Positions 43,449 to 55,592 are shown, counted from the first letter of the stretch. The stretch is 64,000 nt of DNA from Culex pipiens pallens (GCF_016801865.2 NC_068938.1:116090615-116154614); one strand, 5' to 3'. The notes: generated by a model from the letters alone, not told the origin. Translations and numbers: made by a program.

Positions 43449-46400
43449 GGGTCATACCATCTCAACTGTGCACGAAAAAGTGCAAATTTGAAAATTACCC
43501 TCTCCGATCCTGCTCAAATTTGGCAGAGCTGTTGATTCTATCAAAACATGTAAGAATCCCGAATTTCAACCAAATCGGACCACCCCCTCCATTTTTGTAC
43601 CTCCCCAAAAAATCAACTTTTTGGCGATTTTTGACCAAACCTCCTAGTTTCAAACGGCGATAGCTCAGGAACCACAAATCTTAGAGGGTCGGTCTTAGAC
43701 TCAATTTTGAAGGAAATTGGACGTAGAATCCATTTCCGTGATCAAAATTTAGATTAATTTATTTTTTCTACCTGTATTGCGCAATTGAAAACTTTAAACG
43801 GCCGTATCTCAAAACACCCCAACTTATTTTTTTTATTTGACCTCACCATCGTGTTCCCCGGCCAATTTTACATAAGAATCACTTATCGACAGAAATGAAT
43901 ATGTTTTGTTCCAGAGATATCGAATTTTAAAGTTTTGTGTTTTCGAGATTACCGTAAACCGGGGTGACTTTGATAGGATTTCAATTTGTTTTTAGAATAT
44001 TTTCCAACAGGTACGGTTTTTCTCAAGATTATTATTTTTAAAACATGTACTGGGGTAGACCTTACAAAGTCCATGCACTTTTTCGGAAAAATAGTTTTTT
44101 CAATAATGTTTAGAAAAATAGTTACGTTAAAAATTCTTAGTTTTAATTCCGGGGTGACTTTGATAGTCATAGTTTTTCTTGTTAAAATCATATTTAAGAT
44201 GTTCAAACTTTATTTGTACGCTAAATGTACCATCACTAAGGTAGCTGATATAGTTTTTAAGAAAAAAAATCAATGTTTATATTTAGTTTACTAAGTGTAT
44301 AAGCTTTTTAGCAAAATACATATAAACTTTAGGTAAAATATTTAAATAGTTGGAATTTTGCCTAAAATTTGTTAAAACTAGTTTTGTTTATAAAATTATC
44401 GATTTATATTGCATTTAATAATGAATTCGAAGCACGAATCACAAGTTTTCACATTTTACATGAAATTCATTCAACTGAAATTGCCTATAAATTTGGACAA
44501 AAACACATATTATTTATTATTTACAAACTTTTTTAACCTTCTCCTAGTGGAAAATTGTCCATAGAATCCGAAAATGCATTCCGTTTTCCGATTAAAAATC
44601 ATGTTCATTGAGAAAATCATGACACTTTGAGAAGTTTAAAATAATGACTTTTATCAACATTTTCTTAACTATAGTTAACTAACTTTTTAAACTTGTCAAA
44701 ATTTTATGAAAAGTTCTTCTTGAGGTACTTTGAACACTTCTCTACCATGGTCAGTATGTTTCTAAGCCATTCCTTGCGTATTTTAATTGTACTCTTCATT
44801 TTGCGGAAAAATCGCAAACCTATCAAAGTCACCCCGGCAATCAAAGTCACCCCGTTTTACGGTACCTACATTAGCTTCATTCGCCGCATCTGCTAGAAGC
44901 ACACAGGCGGGCTGATCAATAACTGCTACCTGGTGTTCTGGGAGATAGTTAATTTAATTTATCTTTTTATAATTTTACGCAAATATTTATTCAAATGGCT
45001 AATAGGGGAAATTCTCGTATGTTTGGCAGGTTAAGTCAAAAAGCCGTAATTGCCAATGGTAAACAAAGCCTATTTTGCATCGGTATCCGACCTACTTACG
45101 AAAAAACAAATTTCAAAAATGCTTAAGATTGTTCATCAACTCGTCTCTCAAGTGCCCCAAACTGAAAAAAAATGAAATTTTGTTACAATTGGGAGAAAAA
45201 CAAATATTAGTGTCGGAGGTCACGGTGGCTCTTACGGCTTTTTGAAAACTCACCCGAGATTTTCACTATTTAAACAACAAATTTTGCAAAACTTTTGATA
45301 GAAACTTGCTTGTTCACTTCTTATTGAGCTATTCATCACTCGATTTCAGTTGAAAACGCTTTTAATCAGCTGTAATTGAATGCCAAAGCGCTGATATGGC
45401 AACATTAGAAGAACGCTGGAATTAGATGCTGTTCCCCTACCTTGATCAATCTATTTTTGTGAAAAAAATATTTATTGGGTTATTTTGACTGCACCGTTTA
45501 TTTACGTGTTGCTAACCGTTTTAGAGAACCTCCGAGGCCATGACTAGGGCCTTTATCATGGGCGGTAGCAAAATAGTACCATTCAGCAAAAACCCCAAAA
45601 CCTGCTTTATTATTATTATTATTATTATAGTTTATTATTGACACTTTACCATAATTTGGCAAATCTCATTTATGGGTTAAAAGATTGATCATATTAAATC
45701 AATTTTTATATTGTGAGCCAGCTCCATTTGATTATAAGATGATTTTGGTCAAGGTACATTTTATTTTAAAAAAATCCTTTATACGTGAGGACAGCAGCCG
45801 TATTGTGTTCCAAGAATCCAAGAATGACAGAAGAAAAAAAAAACACTGTTGTTCGGACGATGTCGAAATCATCGCAACAAAATTTGGGGAATTAGCCGCT
45901 TTGCAGCAGATCAAACTTTGTGATTTTCTTACATTTTTCAGTTTTATACTTTACAGAAATCCTTTTCCTACTCCTTGTGATCGTCCTTCACTAGAGTACA
46001 ACAAATCAACAAATTTTATTCATTTTAATTCATATTTTTAACTCAATAATGTATCGTGCACTTATTGTTCAGTGTTACTAACAAGATTAATTGCATTTTG
46101 CATCGGAATCCAATTCTGCCCTTTACTGTGTGTCGTTATTGCTCTGTCCTGTGGGTTAGCACAGAAATTCACTTCATTCATTGTTTTTAACAGATAAACA
46201 TTCGCGATTAAACTCCAGTTTCCTACAGTGTTATACAGTTAATTTTTGCCCAATTTGATAAAGATTATTTATGATGAAATATTATTTCAATAAATGACCA
46301 GGTAGCAGTTATTGATCAGCCCGCCTGTGTGCTTCTAGCAGATGCGGCGAATGAAGCTAATGTAGGTAATCTCGAAAACACAAAACTTTAAAATTCGATA

Positions 46401-46859
46401 TCTCTGGAACAAAACATATTCATTTCTGTCGATAAGTGATTCTTATGTAAAATTGGCCGGGGAACACGATGGTGAGGTCAAATAAAAAAAATAAGTTGGG
46501 GTGTTTTGAGATACGGCCGTTTAAAGTTTTCAATTGCGCAATACAGGTAGAAAAAATAAATTAATCTAAATTTTGATCACGGAAATGGATTCTACGTCAA
46601 ATTTCCTTCAAAATTGAGTCTAAGACCGACCCTCTAAGATTTGTGGTTCCTGAGTTATCGTCGTTTCAAACTAGGAGGTTTGGTCAAAAATCGTCAAAAA
46701 GTCGATTTTTTGGGGAGGTACAAAAATGGAGGGGGTGGTCCGATTTGGATGAAATTCGGGATTCTTGCATGTTTTGATAGTATCAACAGCCCTGCCAAAT
46801 TTGAGCAGGATCGGAGAGGGTAATTTTCAAATGCTGTTCCGCTTCAGATGGAATGACCC
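43449..46859. mobile_element. 3.4-kb foldback element, GGGTCAT ends
   Basis: The arms 43449-43950 plus 44865-44936 and 46298-46859 are inverse copies (GGGTCATACCATCT / AGATGGAATGACCC ends). ATAT flanks both sides (43445-43448, 46860-46863), a possible 4-bp duplication. The left arm is interrupted by the 911-bp TA element. The loop (44937-46297) contains the dispersed repeat 45184-45259 and a (TTA)n run near 45608-45628; no transposase. Confidence 0.8.
43952..44862. mobile_element. CCGTAAACCGGGGTGACTTT family, 911 bp (copy 2)
   Basis: Same ends and interior as 33513-34418. TA duplication at 43950-43951 and 44863-44864. The opposite foldback arm preserves the empty target (GGTAATCTCG, TA at 46367-46368), proving TA specificity and that insertion followed formation of the palindrome. 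Confidence 0.92.
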
Positions 46860-46939
46860 ATATATGTTCGATAATAAGCTATCCCTTAATGCTTACATAC
46901 TCTAAATTCTCAAAAATGTTTGATTTGACGGGCATTTGA

Positions 46940-47070
46940 GAAACCTACACCCAACTGGCAGTCGCATGATTGTGATGCATGGCGGCATGCAAGTATATCA
47001 GAATCTGCATTAAATCTGTCCTCATGCATTTTTTGCGATATAAGAGTATGACATTTTTGCCCGTTACCGA
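46940..47070 (-). repeat. Dispersed repeat (inverse copy of 32180-32312)
   Basis: CGCATGATTGTGATGCATGG and ACATTTTTGCCCGTTACCGA mirror 32165-32312. The RT-bearing LINE begins about 45 bp downstream. Confidence 0.65.
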
Positions 47071-47099
47071 AAAAAAAAGTTGAAGTTTGAACTCTATTT

Positions 47100-48690
47100 T
47101 TGATATTACTAAAAAATGGGTAAAAATGTGAACCTGATGAATATTCATCACAAATTAATAAGACCCGACGGAATAGCACCTGCATTCCTAAAGAACCTTG
47201 CAGAAGAATTGACATATCCACTGCATCATCTTTTCAACATGTCAATAAATACAGGAAAATTCCCACAAACACGGAAAAAGTCTTTTTTGGTGCCTATTTT
47301 CAAGTCAGGCCCAAAATCAGACATACGTTATTATCGCGGAATTGCCCTTTTGTCTTGCATTCCAAAACTTTTCGAATCTATTATAAATGAAAAAATCTTT
47401 CAGCAAGTAAAAAACCGCATCACATGTAAACAAAACGGCTTTTTTAAAGGCCGCTCTACTAGCACCAACCTTTTAGAATTTGTATATTTTACACTGAATG
47501 CAATGCATAATCGCAATTTCGTAGAAGCAATTTACACAGACTTTAGTAAGTCATTTGACAGAATCGACATACCATTATTAATCTTCAAACTGCAGAAAAT
47601 TGGAATTCAACCGAATCTTTTGGAATGGCTTAAGTCATATTTGACTAAGCGCGAACAAATTGTTCGCTTCCAAAGTGTACTATCGGAATCAATTCACGTC
47701 ACCTCTGGGGTTCCGCAAGGATCCCATCTAGGACCTCTTCTTTTCATCTTGTATGTAAACGACATTTCCTTCATTCTTAAAAAAATTAACGTACTTGTAT
47801 ATGCAGACGACATGAAATTGTATATGGAAATAGGAAATGCCAATGACAGTCATGTATTCCAAAACGAAATTAAATCTTTTCTACACATGGTGTAGTAAAA
47901 GCCTACTCCAATTGAATGTAAAGAAATGTAATTCCATTGCCTTCAGCAAAAAACATGAAACACCAAACATAACAGTATTATTAGGAAACCAACCAGTAGA
48001 AAAATGCAAAGTAGTACGTGATCTAGGTGTCATCCTAGACTCACAACTAACTTTTGTAGAACACTATAACACAATAATAAACAAGGCAAAAAGTACATTA
48101 GGCTTTATAAAGCGCTTTGCATTCAACTTCCAGGACCCGTATACTATTAAATTACTTTATATAACGTATGTCAGGCCACTCTTGGAATACTGTAGTATCG
48201 TCTGGAATCCATACTATGCCGTACACCAAGCACGTATTGAATCTGTCCAAAAACAATTCTTACTGTACGCAATACGTAAACTTAACTGGACTGCATTTCC
48301 TCTCCCATCGTATGAAGCACGCTGCATGCTCATAAACATACAATCATTACAAGAACGTCGTAAATTTGCCATGCTCTCTTTCATCAACGACATTATTTCT
48401 CAACGCATACAGTCAGCAGCATTATTTTCAGAAATACGCAATAGTATTCATGAACCAAGCCGTACTCTTAGACATTCACCACTTTTTAGAATAACTGCAT
48501 ACACGACAAATTATTTAAAAAAATCGCCATTAAATCAAATGATGCGCTTTTATAATGAAAATTCACAGTATATACATTTCGACATGTCTAAACCGGAACT
48601 ACGAAAAAATCTGTACAATAGAAATAATATCTAGTATGTAAGAAAATTGTAAGTAGTCTACATAAGCTTGACGAATAAACAATAAACAAA
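47100..48690 (+). mobile_element. 5'-truncated CR1/jockey-group LINE
   Basis: Contains the reverse transcriptase and C-terminal region only, then a short UTR and a GAATAAACAATAAACAAA tail (48670-48690). The endonuclease domain is absent. The tail type and C-terminal signature (RRKFAMLSFINDI) resemble CR1-like rather than R1 elements; clade tentative. No target duplication was resolved. Confidence 0.75.
47116..48634 (+). pseudogene. Non-LTR reverse transcriptase, frameshifted
   Basis: The first frame (47116-47895) contains the RT core: PDGIAPAFLK, the FDRID region with the first catalytic Asp, SGVPQGSHLGPLLF, and the YADD catalytic motif. It stops at 47893-47895. The second frame (read from within 47837 on to 48634) carries the thumb and C terminus (DLGVILDS, YVRPLLEYCSIVWNP). 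A single-base shift near 47878 breaks the ORF although the catalytic motifs remain. The N-terminal AP endonuclease is missing, so this copy is dead. Confidence 0.88.
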
Positions 48691-48699
48691 ATAGACATC

Positions 48700-49144
48700 G
48701 CTCAAGTATTTCAGAAAAAGAGCTCTCATAAATCAGACTTTGAGTTCCGGGTTTCGGGCCAAAGTTCAATCGAAAGAGCGCATCTAAACCTTCAATTTAG
48801 TAAATAGGATTTTTTCCTGGGAAGAATCCTCGCCGTGCACGAATTTTTTAAGATTTCTGAGAAAAGCGTTTTTCCAAAAGCAAACCTTAAACCTTTCTTT
48901 TGTAAGAAATGCAAAAGAGGTAATATTGAACCTATCAAATTTTCAACATTCCAAACTTCAACTTTTTTTTCTGTGAAAGCAGTCTACCATACTCACTGAA
49001 GCTATGGTCAGCGGTCAAAAACCGCCGACCTCTTGCTTGTTACGGCGGTAGACTCATTGGTCTTAACTCCAAGGAGTTCTCGGATGACTCCGAACAACCC
49101 AATAAGTTGTTACAACACTGTAGCCTTCCATACTCACTGAAACA
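48700..49144. other. Intergenic, nothing firmly recognised
   Basis: CCATACTCACTGAA occurs at about 48987 and 49127, hinting at a small duplicated or repeat unit between. Otherwise unassigned. Confidence 0.35.
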
Positions 49145-49529
49145 GAGCAATTCTCTGAGATTTCGGTCATTCGATTTTTTTTTTGTATTTTTTAATCCTG
49201 CTGAAACTTTTTTGGTGCCTTCGGTATGCCCAAAGAAGCCATTTTGCATCATTAGATTGTCCATATAATTTTCCATACAAATTTGGCAGCTGTCCATACA
49301 AAAATGATATGTGAAAATTCAAAAATCTGTATCTTTTGAAGGAATTTTTTGATCGATTTGGTGTCTTCGGCATAGTTGTAGGTATGGATATGGACTACAC
49401 TGAAAAAAGTGATACAGGGTGAAAATTTTTTTGGTGATTTTTAATTTCACTTTTTGTCACTAAAACTTGATTTGCAAAATCACTATTTTTATTTTTTTTA
49501 TTTTTTATATGTTTTAGAGGACATCAAAT

Positions 49530-50036
49530 CGTCGCCGTCGTGCTAACTTGTCGTGCGTGCATTTTGGGCCAAATTGAGTTAAGAACGCCATTTTGTGCAG
49601 CTCACAATGCCTCACCTTTTGACCTTCACAGATCCCCAAAATTCGATTTCAATCCTGAGATATTCAATGAAAACCAAAAAAGCTCCGCGGATTTTTGTCA
49701 CTTTTCATATGAAATTAGTTTCAACCTTGTCGTGCTATCTTGTCACTTCCTGAAAATTTATGTAAGTGCGACAATTGGCCAAAGGGATTCCAGGTCAGGA
49801 TACGTTTGACGCACGTACAAGTTAGACTACCGTAAACATTTGTAATTATAACTCGGGACTCCAGCAACCAAATACAACCAAACTTCGGGACGCACAGAAT
49901 GGTCAACCAAACAAAACGTGTTTTTTATTGTTAACATTGCGTGCTCTCGTTTTTGTTTATTCAAGGTCAAATATTAAAACGCGTTTTTCTCGGATCGTCA
50001 AAATGGCGGGTGCGACATGATAGCACGACAGCGTCG
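49530..50036. mobile_element. CGTGCTAACTTGTCG family element, 507 bp, TSD AAAT
   Basis: Ends CGTCGCCGTCGTGCTAACTT and TAGCACGACAGCGTCG. AAAT at 49526-49529 and 50037-50040 is duplicated relative to the empty site GACATCAAATGCCAAC seen at about 50995 in foldback copy 3. This is the clearest copy of the family and defines its termini. Confidence 0.85.
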
Positions 50037-50262
50037 AAATGCCAACTTTTCAGAAATTTCCAGAATGGGCAAAAAATCTTTGACCGAGTTATGATTTCTT
50101 GAATCAATACAATTTTTTTTAAAAATCGAAATATTGGCCGCAAAAATTTTTCAATTTCATTTTTCGATGTAAAATTGAATTTGATAAAGTTATAGCCATC
50201 TTTTGATACCTTTGTTCAAAATAGTCGCAGTTATTGATTATTTAAAAATAGTGCCCATGTTT

Positions 50263-50392
50263 TGCGTAAAAAGAGGTTTTGGGTGACTCACCACACATAA
50301 TCTTCGGACGCCTAGAAATGAGCAGAAACTTGCAACAGAGACCACAAAAGACCCGGGGGTCGTTAAAGTGGATTACTTTGCTTTGCTTTTTT
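50263..50392 (+). mobile_element. 5'-truncated SINE, 11-bp TSD
   Basis: The 3' part of the 53685-53957 SINE (AATCTTCGGACGCCTAGAAA...GACCCGGGGGTCGTTAAAGT...TTTGCTTTGC). Flanked by TGCCCATGTTT at 50252-50262 and 50393-50403, a target duplication in the foldback arm. Confidence 0.85.
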
Positions 50393-50642
50393 TGCCCATG
50401 TTTGCCCACTTTTGAAATCTTTTTTTGAAAAGCTGAGAAAATTCTCTATATTAAGCTTTTTCGGACTTTGTTGATACGACCCTTAGTTGCTGAGATATTC
50501 CCATGCAAAGGGTTAAAAACAGGAAAACTGATGTTTGCTAAGTCTCACCCAAACAACCCATCATTTTCTAATGTCGATATCTCAGCAACTAATGGTCCGA
50601 TTTTCAATCTTAAAATATGAAATAGTCGTATAATTTCCGAAT

Positions 50643-51424
50643 CGGTATTTTTTCTTTAATTTTAATTTTTGTATTTTTTAATCGGGCTGAAACTTTTTTG
50701 GTGCCTTCGGTATGCCCAAAGAAGCCATTTTGCATCATTAGTTTGTTCATATAATTTTCCATACAAAGTTTGCAGCTGTCCATACAAAAATGATATGTGA
50801 AAATTCAATAATCTGTATCTTTTGAAGGAATTTTTGGATCGATTTGGTGTCTTGGGCAAAGTTGTAGGTATGGATATGGACTACACTGAAAAAAAAAATG
50901 ATACACGGTAAAAAAATGTGGTGATTTTTGATTTCACTTTTTGTCATTAAACTTGATTTGCAAAAAAACACTTTTTTCTGATATGTTTTAGAGGACATCA
51001 AATGCCAACTTTTTAGAAATTTCAAGAATGGGCAAAAAATCTTTGACCGAGTTATGATTTTTTGAATCAATACAGATTTTTTTCAAAAAATCGAAATATT
51101 TGTCGCAAAAAATTTTCAACTTCATTTTTCGATGTAAAATCGAATTTGCAATCAAAAAGTACTTTAGTGAATTTTTGATAAAGTGCACCGTTTTCATATT
51201 ATAGCCATTTTTAGGTGACTTTTTTCAAAATAGTCGCAGTAATTCATTTTTTAAGTTTAGTGCCCATGTTTGCCAACTTTTGAAAAAATATTTTTGAAAA
51301 GCTGAGATAATTCTCTATATTTTGCTTTTTTGAATTTTGTTGATACGACCTTTAGTTGCTGAGATATTGCAAAAAAAAAGGAACAGGAAAATTGATGTTT
51401 GCTAAGTCTCACCCAAACAACCCA
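50643..51424. mobile_element. GAGCARTTCTCT foldback (copy 3, one arm)
   Basis: Begins inside the type-II end (ATCGGTATTTTTTCTTTAAT), lacks the terminal 12 bp, and runs as one arm until a SINE at about 51425. Confidence 0.75.
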
Positions 51425-51650
51425 ATCAAAAAATCAAACCATCCACATTAACGACCCCCAGGTCTTTTGTGGTCTCTATTGCAAGTTTCTGCTCGAACCT
51501 AGGAGTCCGAAGGCTTGAATGGGGAGGGCACCCAAACCTCTTTCTACTCCAAGGAACCTTCCACCCCAGTGTTTGAACTGACGACCTTTGAATTGCGAGT
51601 CCAACCGCCGCCAGCGATTCCACTGGAGTAGGCTTGATTTGGTGTGTTGT
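51425..51650 (-). mobile_element. Diverged tRNA-derived SINE (antisense)
   Basis: ACGACCCCCAGGTCTTTTGT and GCAAGTTTCTGCTCGAACC align with the SINE 3' region. A tRNA-like antisense head (TGTTTGAACTGACGACCTTTG...CGAGTCCAACC) follows. More diverged than the other copies. Confidence 0.65.
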
Positions 51651-51658
51651 TTGTACTT

Positions 51659-53557
51659 GAGCAGTTCTCTACGGAATCGGTCTTTTTTCTTTAATTTTAA
51701 TTTTTGTATTTTTTAATCCGGCTGAAACTTTTTTGGTGCCTTCGGTATGCCCAAAGAAGCCATTTTGCATCATTAGTTTGCCCATATAATTTTCCATACA
51801 AATTTGGCAGCTGTCCATACAAAAATGATATGTGATAATTCAAAAATCTGTATCTTTTGAAGGAATTTTTTGATCGATTTGGTGTCTTCAGCAAAGTTGT
51901 AGGTATGGATATGGACTACACTGAAAAAAAATGATACACGGTAAAAAAATGGTTATTTTTTTATTTAACTTTTTGTCACTAAAACTTGATTTGCAAAAAA
52001 ACACTATTTTTAATTTTTTTTATTTTTTGATATGTTTTAGAGGACATAAAATGCCAACTTTTCAGAAATTTCCAGAATGGGCAAAAAATCTTTGACCGAG
52101 TTATGATTTTTTGAATCAATACAGATTTTTTCAAAAAATCGAAATATTGGTCGCAAAAATTTTTCAACTTCATTTTTCGATGTAAAATCGAATTTGCAAT
52201 CAAAAAGTACTTTAGTGAATTTTTGATAAAGTGCACCGTTTTCAAGTTATAATCATTTTTAGGTAACTTTTTTGAAAATAGTCGCAATTTTTCATTTTTT
52301 AAAAATAGTGCCCATGCCCATGCCCAAATTCTCTATATTTTGCTTCTTCGGACTTTGTTGATACGACTCTTAGTTGCTGAGATATTGCCATGCAAACGTT
52401 AAAAAACAGGAAAATTGATGTTTTCTAAGTCTCACCCAAACAACTCACCATTTTCTAATGTCGATATTTCAGCAACTAATGGTCCGATTTACAATGTTAA
52501 AATATGAAACATTCGTGAAATTTTCCGATCTTTTCGAAAAAAATATTTTTAAAAATTTAAAATCAAGACTAACATTTCAAACGGGCCAAACATTCAATAT
52601 TACGCCCATTTGAAATGTTAGTCTTGATTTTAAATTTTTGAAAATATTTTTTTCGAAAAGATCGGAAAATTTCACGAATGTTTCATCTTTTAACATTGTA
52701 AATCGGACCTATAGTTGCTGAAATATCGACATTAGAAAATGGTGAGTTATTTGGGTGAGACTTAGAAAACATCAATTTTCCTGTTTTTTAACGTTTGCAT
52801 GGCAATATCTCAGCAACTAAGAGTCGTATCAACAAAGTCCCAAGAAGCAAAATATAGAGAATTTTCTCAGCTTTTCAAAAATATTTTTTTCAAAGGTGGG
52901 CAAACATGGGCACTATTTTTAAAAAATGAAAAACTGCGAATATTTTGAAAAAAGTTACCTAAAAATGATTATAACTTGAAAACGGTGCACTTTATCAAAA
53001 ATTCACTAAAGTACTTCTTGATTGCAAATTCGATTTTACATCGAAAAATGAAGTTGAAAAATTTTTGCGACCATTATTTCGATTTTTTGAAAAAATTTGT
53101 ATTGATTCAAAAAATCATAACTCGGTCAAAGATTTTTTGCCCATTCTGGAAATTTCTGAAAAGTTGGCATTTTATGTCCTCTAAAACATATCAAAACATA
53201 ACAAAAATTAAAAATAGTGTTTTTTTGCAAATCAAGTTTTAGTAACAAAAAGTTAAATAAAAAAATCACCAAATTTTTTTTACCGTGTATCATTTTTTTT
53301 CAGTGTAGTCCATATCCATACCTATAACTTTGCTGAAGACACCAAATCGATCAAAAAACTCCTTCAAAAGATACAGATTTTTGAATTTTCACATATCATT
53401 TTTGTATGGACAGCTACCAAATTTGTATGGAAAATTATATGGACAAACTAATGATGCAAAATGGCTTCTTTGGGCATACCGAAGGCACCAAAAAAGTTTC
53501 AGCCGGATTAAAAAATACAAAAAAAAATCGAATGACCGAAATCTCAGAGAATTGCTC
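51659..53557. mobile_element. GAGCARTTCTCT foldback (copy 4, complete, 1.9 kb)
   Basis: Left end GAGCAGTTCTCTACGGAATC (51659), right end AATCTCAGAGAATTGCTC (53557), flanked by ACTT (51655-51658, 53558-53561). The palindrome centre near 52595 is ...GGGCCAAACATTCAATATTACG.... It is inverted relative to copy 1: the GAGCAGTTCTCTACGG end is on the left here and on the right there. No insertions, so it is the reference copy. Confidence 0.9.
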
Positions 53558-53684
53558 ACTTATGGCATGGAGACGACTCCTACATCTCCTAACCATTCGG
53601 CCACGCACTGCTCACCATCTTCCATTTTAATTTTTTTTTAATATTTTTTTCGAAAAGATCGGAAAATTTCACGGAAAATTTCAC

Positions 53685-53957
53685 GCCGGGTGCGGTGGTT
53701 TAGTGTTAAGCGTGGTAGCCTCTAAACCCCAGTGTGGCCTGGGTTAAATCCCAGACGAACCCGGTGGCATTTTTCGAGACGAGCTTTGCCTGATCACGCC
53801 TTCTATCGGATGGGGAAGTAAAACGTCGGTCCATTTGCGTAAAAGAGGCTATGTGTGACTCACCACACATAATCTTCGGACGCCTAGAAATGAGCAGAAA
53901 CTTGCAACAGAGCCCACAAAAGACTCGGGGATCGTTAAAATGGATTGCTTTGCTTGT
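53685..53957 (+). mobile_element. tRNA-derived SINE, complete reference copy
   Basis: Head with A box (GTGGTTTAGTGTTAAGCG) and B box (GGGTTAAATCCC), conserved core CTATCGGATGGGGAAGTAAA-ACGTCGGTCC, a unique 3' region, and a TTTGCTT tail. A Pol III internal promoter is expected from the boxes. It lies between fragments of the foldback family (53636-53684 and 53958-54245). Confidence 0.85.
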
Positions 53958-54245
53958 TACATTTTTTTACCGTGTATCATTTTTTTCAGTTTAGTCCATA
54001 TCCATACCTACAACTTTGCCGAAGACACCAAATCGATCAAAAAATTCCTCCAAAAGATACAGATATTTGAATTTTCACATATCATTTTTGTATGAACAGC
54101 TGCAAACATTGTATGGAAAATTATATGAACGAACTAATGATTCAAAATGGCTTCTTTGGGCATACCAAAGGCACCAAAAAAGTTTCAGCCCGATTAAAAA
54201 TACCAAAAAAAAAAATCGAATGACCGAAATCTCAGAAAATTGCTC
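53958..54245. mobile_element. GAGCARTTCTCT foldback (copy 5, right end)
   Basis: ACCGTGTATCATTTTTTTCA through ATCTCAGAAAATTGCTC matches the right arm of copy 4. It abuts the 54247 MITE directly. Confidence 0.75.
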
Positions 54246-54246
54246 G

Positions 54247-54641
54247 GTGGGGGTGACATTGGGTCAAATGAATCTAAAATTATGCTCAAATACAACGATA
54301 TGGTAAAAAGTCATCCAACAGTGTTTCTTGTTTGAGGGAATCGTATCGATATGCTATAATGTTTGAAGTGGAGATTTTCAAACAATTGGGTAGTTTTCGA
54401 GCAATTCCAACAAAAATATTAGAAAAATGATTTTTCGAGAGGTCATTTTTGGTCAAAAACGTACCTCAACTTTAGACAGCTGCCAAAATAACAGGATTTG
54501 ATCTAGGAACGAGATTCCTTAGCGAAGTCATCTCAAGATGTCCCCATACACAATCCTTTTAACAGAATTTAGTTTCAATGAGAAGAATCTGAGAAATGGT
54601 AAAATCTGTAAAAAATCACTTTGACCCAATGTCACCCCCAC
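54247..54641. mobile_element. 395-bp MITE, GTGGGGGTGACATTGGGTCA ends
   Basis: GTGGGGGTGACATTGGGTCA (54247) and TGACCCAATGTCACCCCCAC (ending 54641) are perfect inverse copies. No ORF. Target duplication unresolved because the left neighbour is another element's end. Confidence 0.85.
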
Positions 54642-55592
54642 TAACGGTATATTCATTGTTGATTTAATTCGTTATTTCGATTTTCCTTTAGTAAATTTAG
54701 CATTATAAAATAAATATAGTCATCAATACATATATGAAACAAGCAACATTCTTGCTGTGATCCATAATAGACTTTTTCCGATTCACCATACATGGTGAGT
54801 GGCAACCATGGTGAATTTAGGAAAATGCCACCAGATTACGCGCATCAAATAACCGTAACTTGAACGTTATTCAACAGTCCAACAGGAAAGCATCGACTTT
54901 TTTTTCCTGAAGGTGGCGGCACTAGAGCTCATGTATAACGTTACGCTGAATAACGGTGAATAACAAAAAAGGAAGTGAAAAACAGATTGAAACTAATGAA
55001 ATATTTCGATCATGGTAATCATTATTTGGCGATCTTTTCCCTTCTGGAATCGATTGCTTAGTAAAGGGAAGGTAGTGTATCGTCACAAACTGGACCTTAT
55101 CACCGACACCTTAGGGAGGCGACCTATGGAATGTTAACATTAACCTTAACATGTTAACATTAAGTTGAGAATGAAATTGCCACTGAATCCGCTTTGTAAA
55201 TGCCAGCCCCGATACTCTTCAAGGGTGTTCCCCTCAGGAACTGGGAAAGATTTACTTTACTTACTTAATCATTATTTGAGAAATGAGTTGCATTGTTTAT
55301 TTGATTTTGGTTAACCGAGGTAATTTTTCTTGAAATAATTCGTTGGCGTTCGTCGAACTGCCAAAAATTAAAATGATAGCTTAAGTATGAAATTCTTGAT
55401 GTCGTACATGGATTGTGTATATTTCAATAGATGGCGCGCTAAGCAAAACACTTGATTATTTCCCAAATTATAACGTAGTAAGCGTTACTTTTCGGAGTTG
55501 CTGTGTTTCATCATACATCGACCGTGTTTTCAAATGTGTTCAATTTATTTAATTTTTGATTTGAAAGTTGGCATCTATACTTTTATTTATTT
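54642..55592. other. Intergenic; possible retroposon 3' end at 55057-55265
   Basis: 55057-55265 ends AACTGGGAAAGATTTACTTT-ACTTACTTA, resembling a mosquito retroposon 3' end with a TTTACT-type tail. The rest is unassigned. Confidence 0.35.

Larger units (their letters stand above)
49145..50642. mobile_element. GAGCARTTCTCT foldback (copy 2, left arm with two insertions)
   Basis: Starts GAGCAATTCTCTGAGATTTC and follows the left arm of copy 1, interrupted by a 507-bp TIR element (49530-50036) and a SINE fragment (50263-50392). It ends at the palindrome centre region, where copy 3 begins. Confidence 0.8.

Noticed and set aside
40860..53242. Repeated 60-110-codon ORFs (MKTVHFIKNSLKYF..., MPKTPNRSKNSFKRY...) as a gene family
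   Set aside because: They are frames across arms of the foldback copies, occurring in both orientations, with no conserved start context or domain; better explained as repeat sequence.
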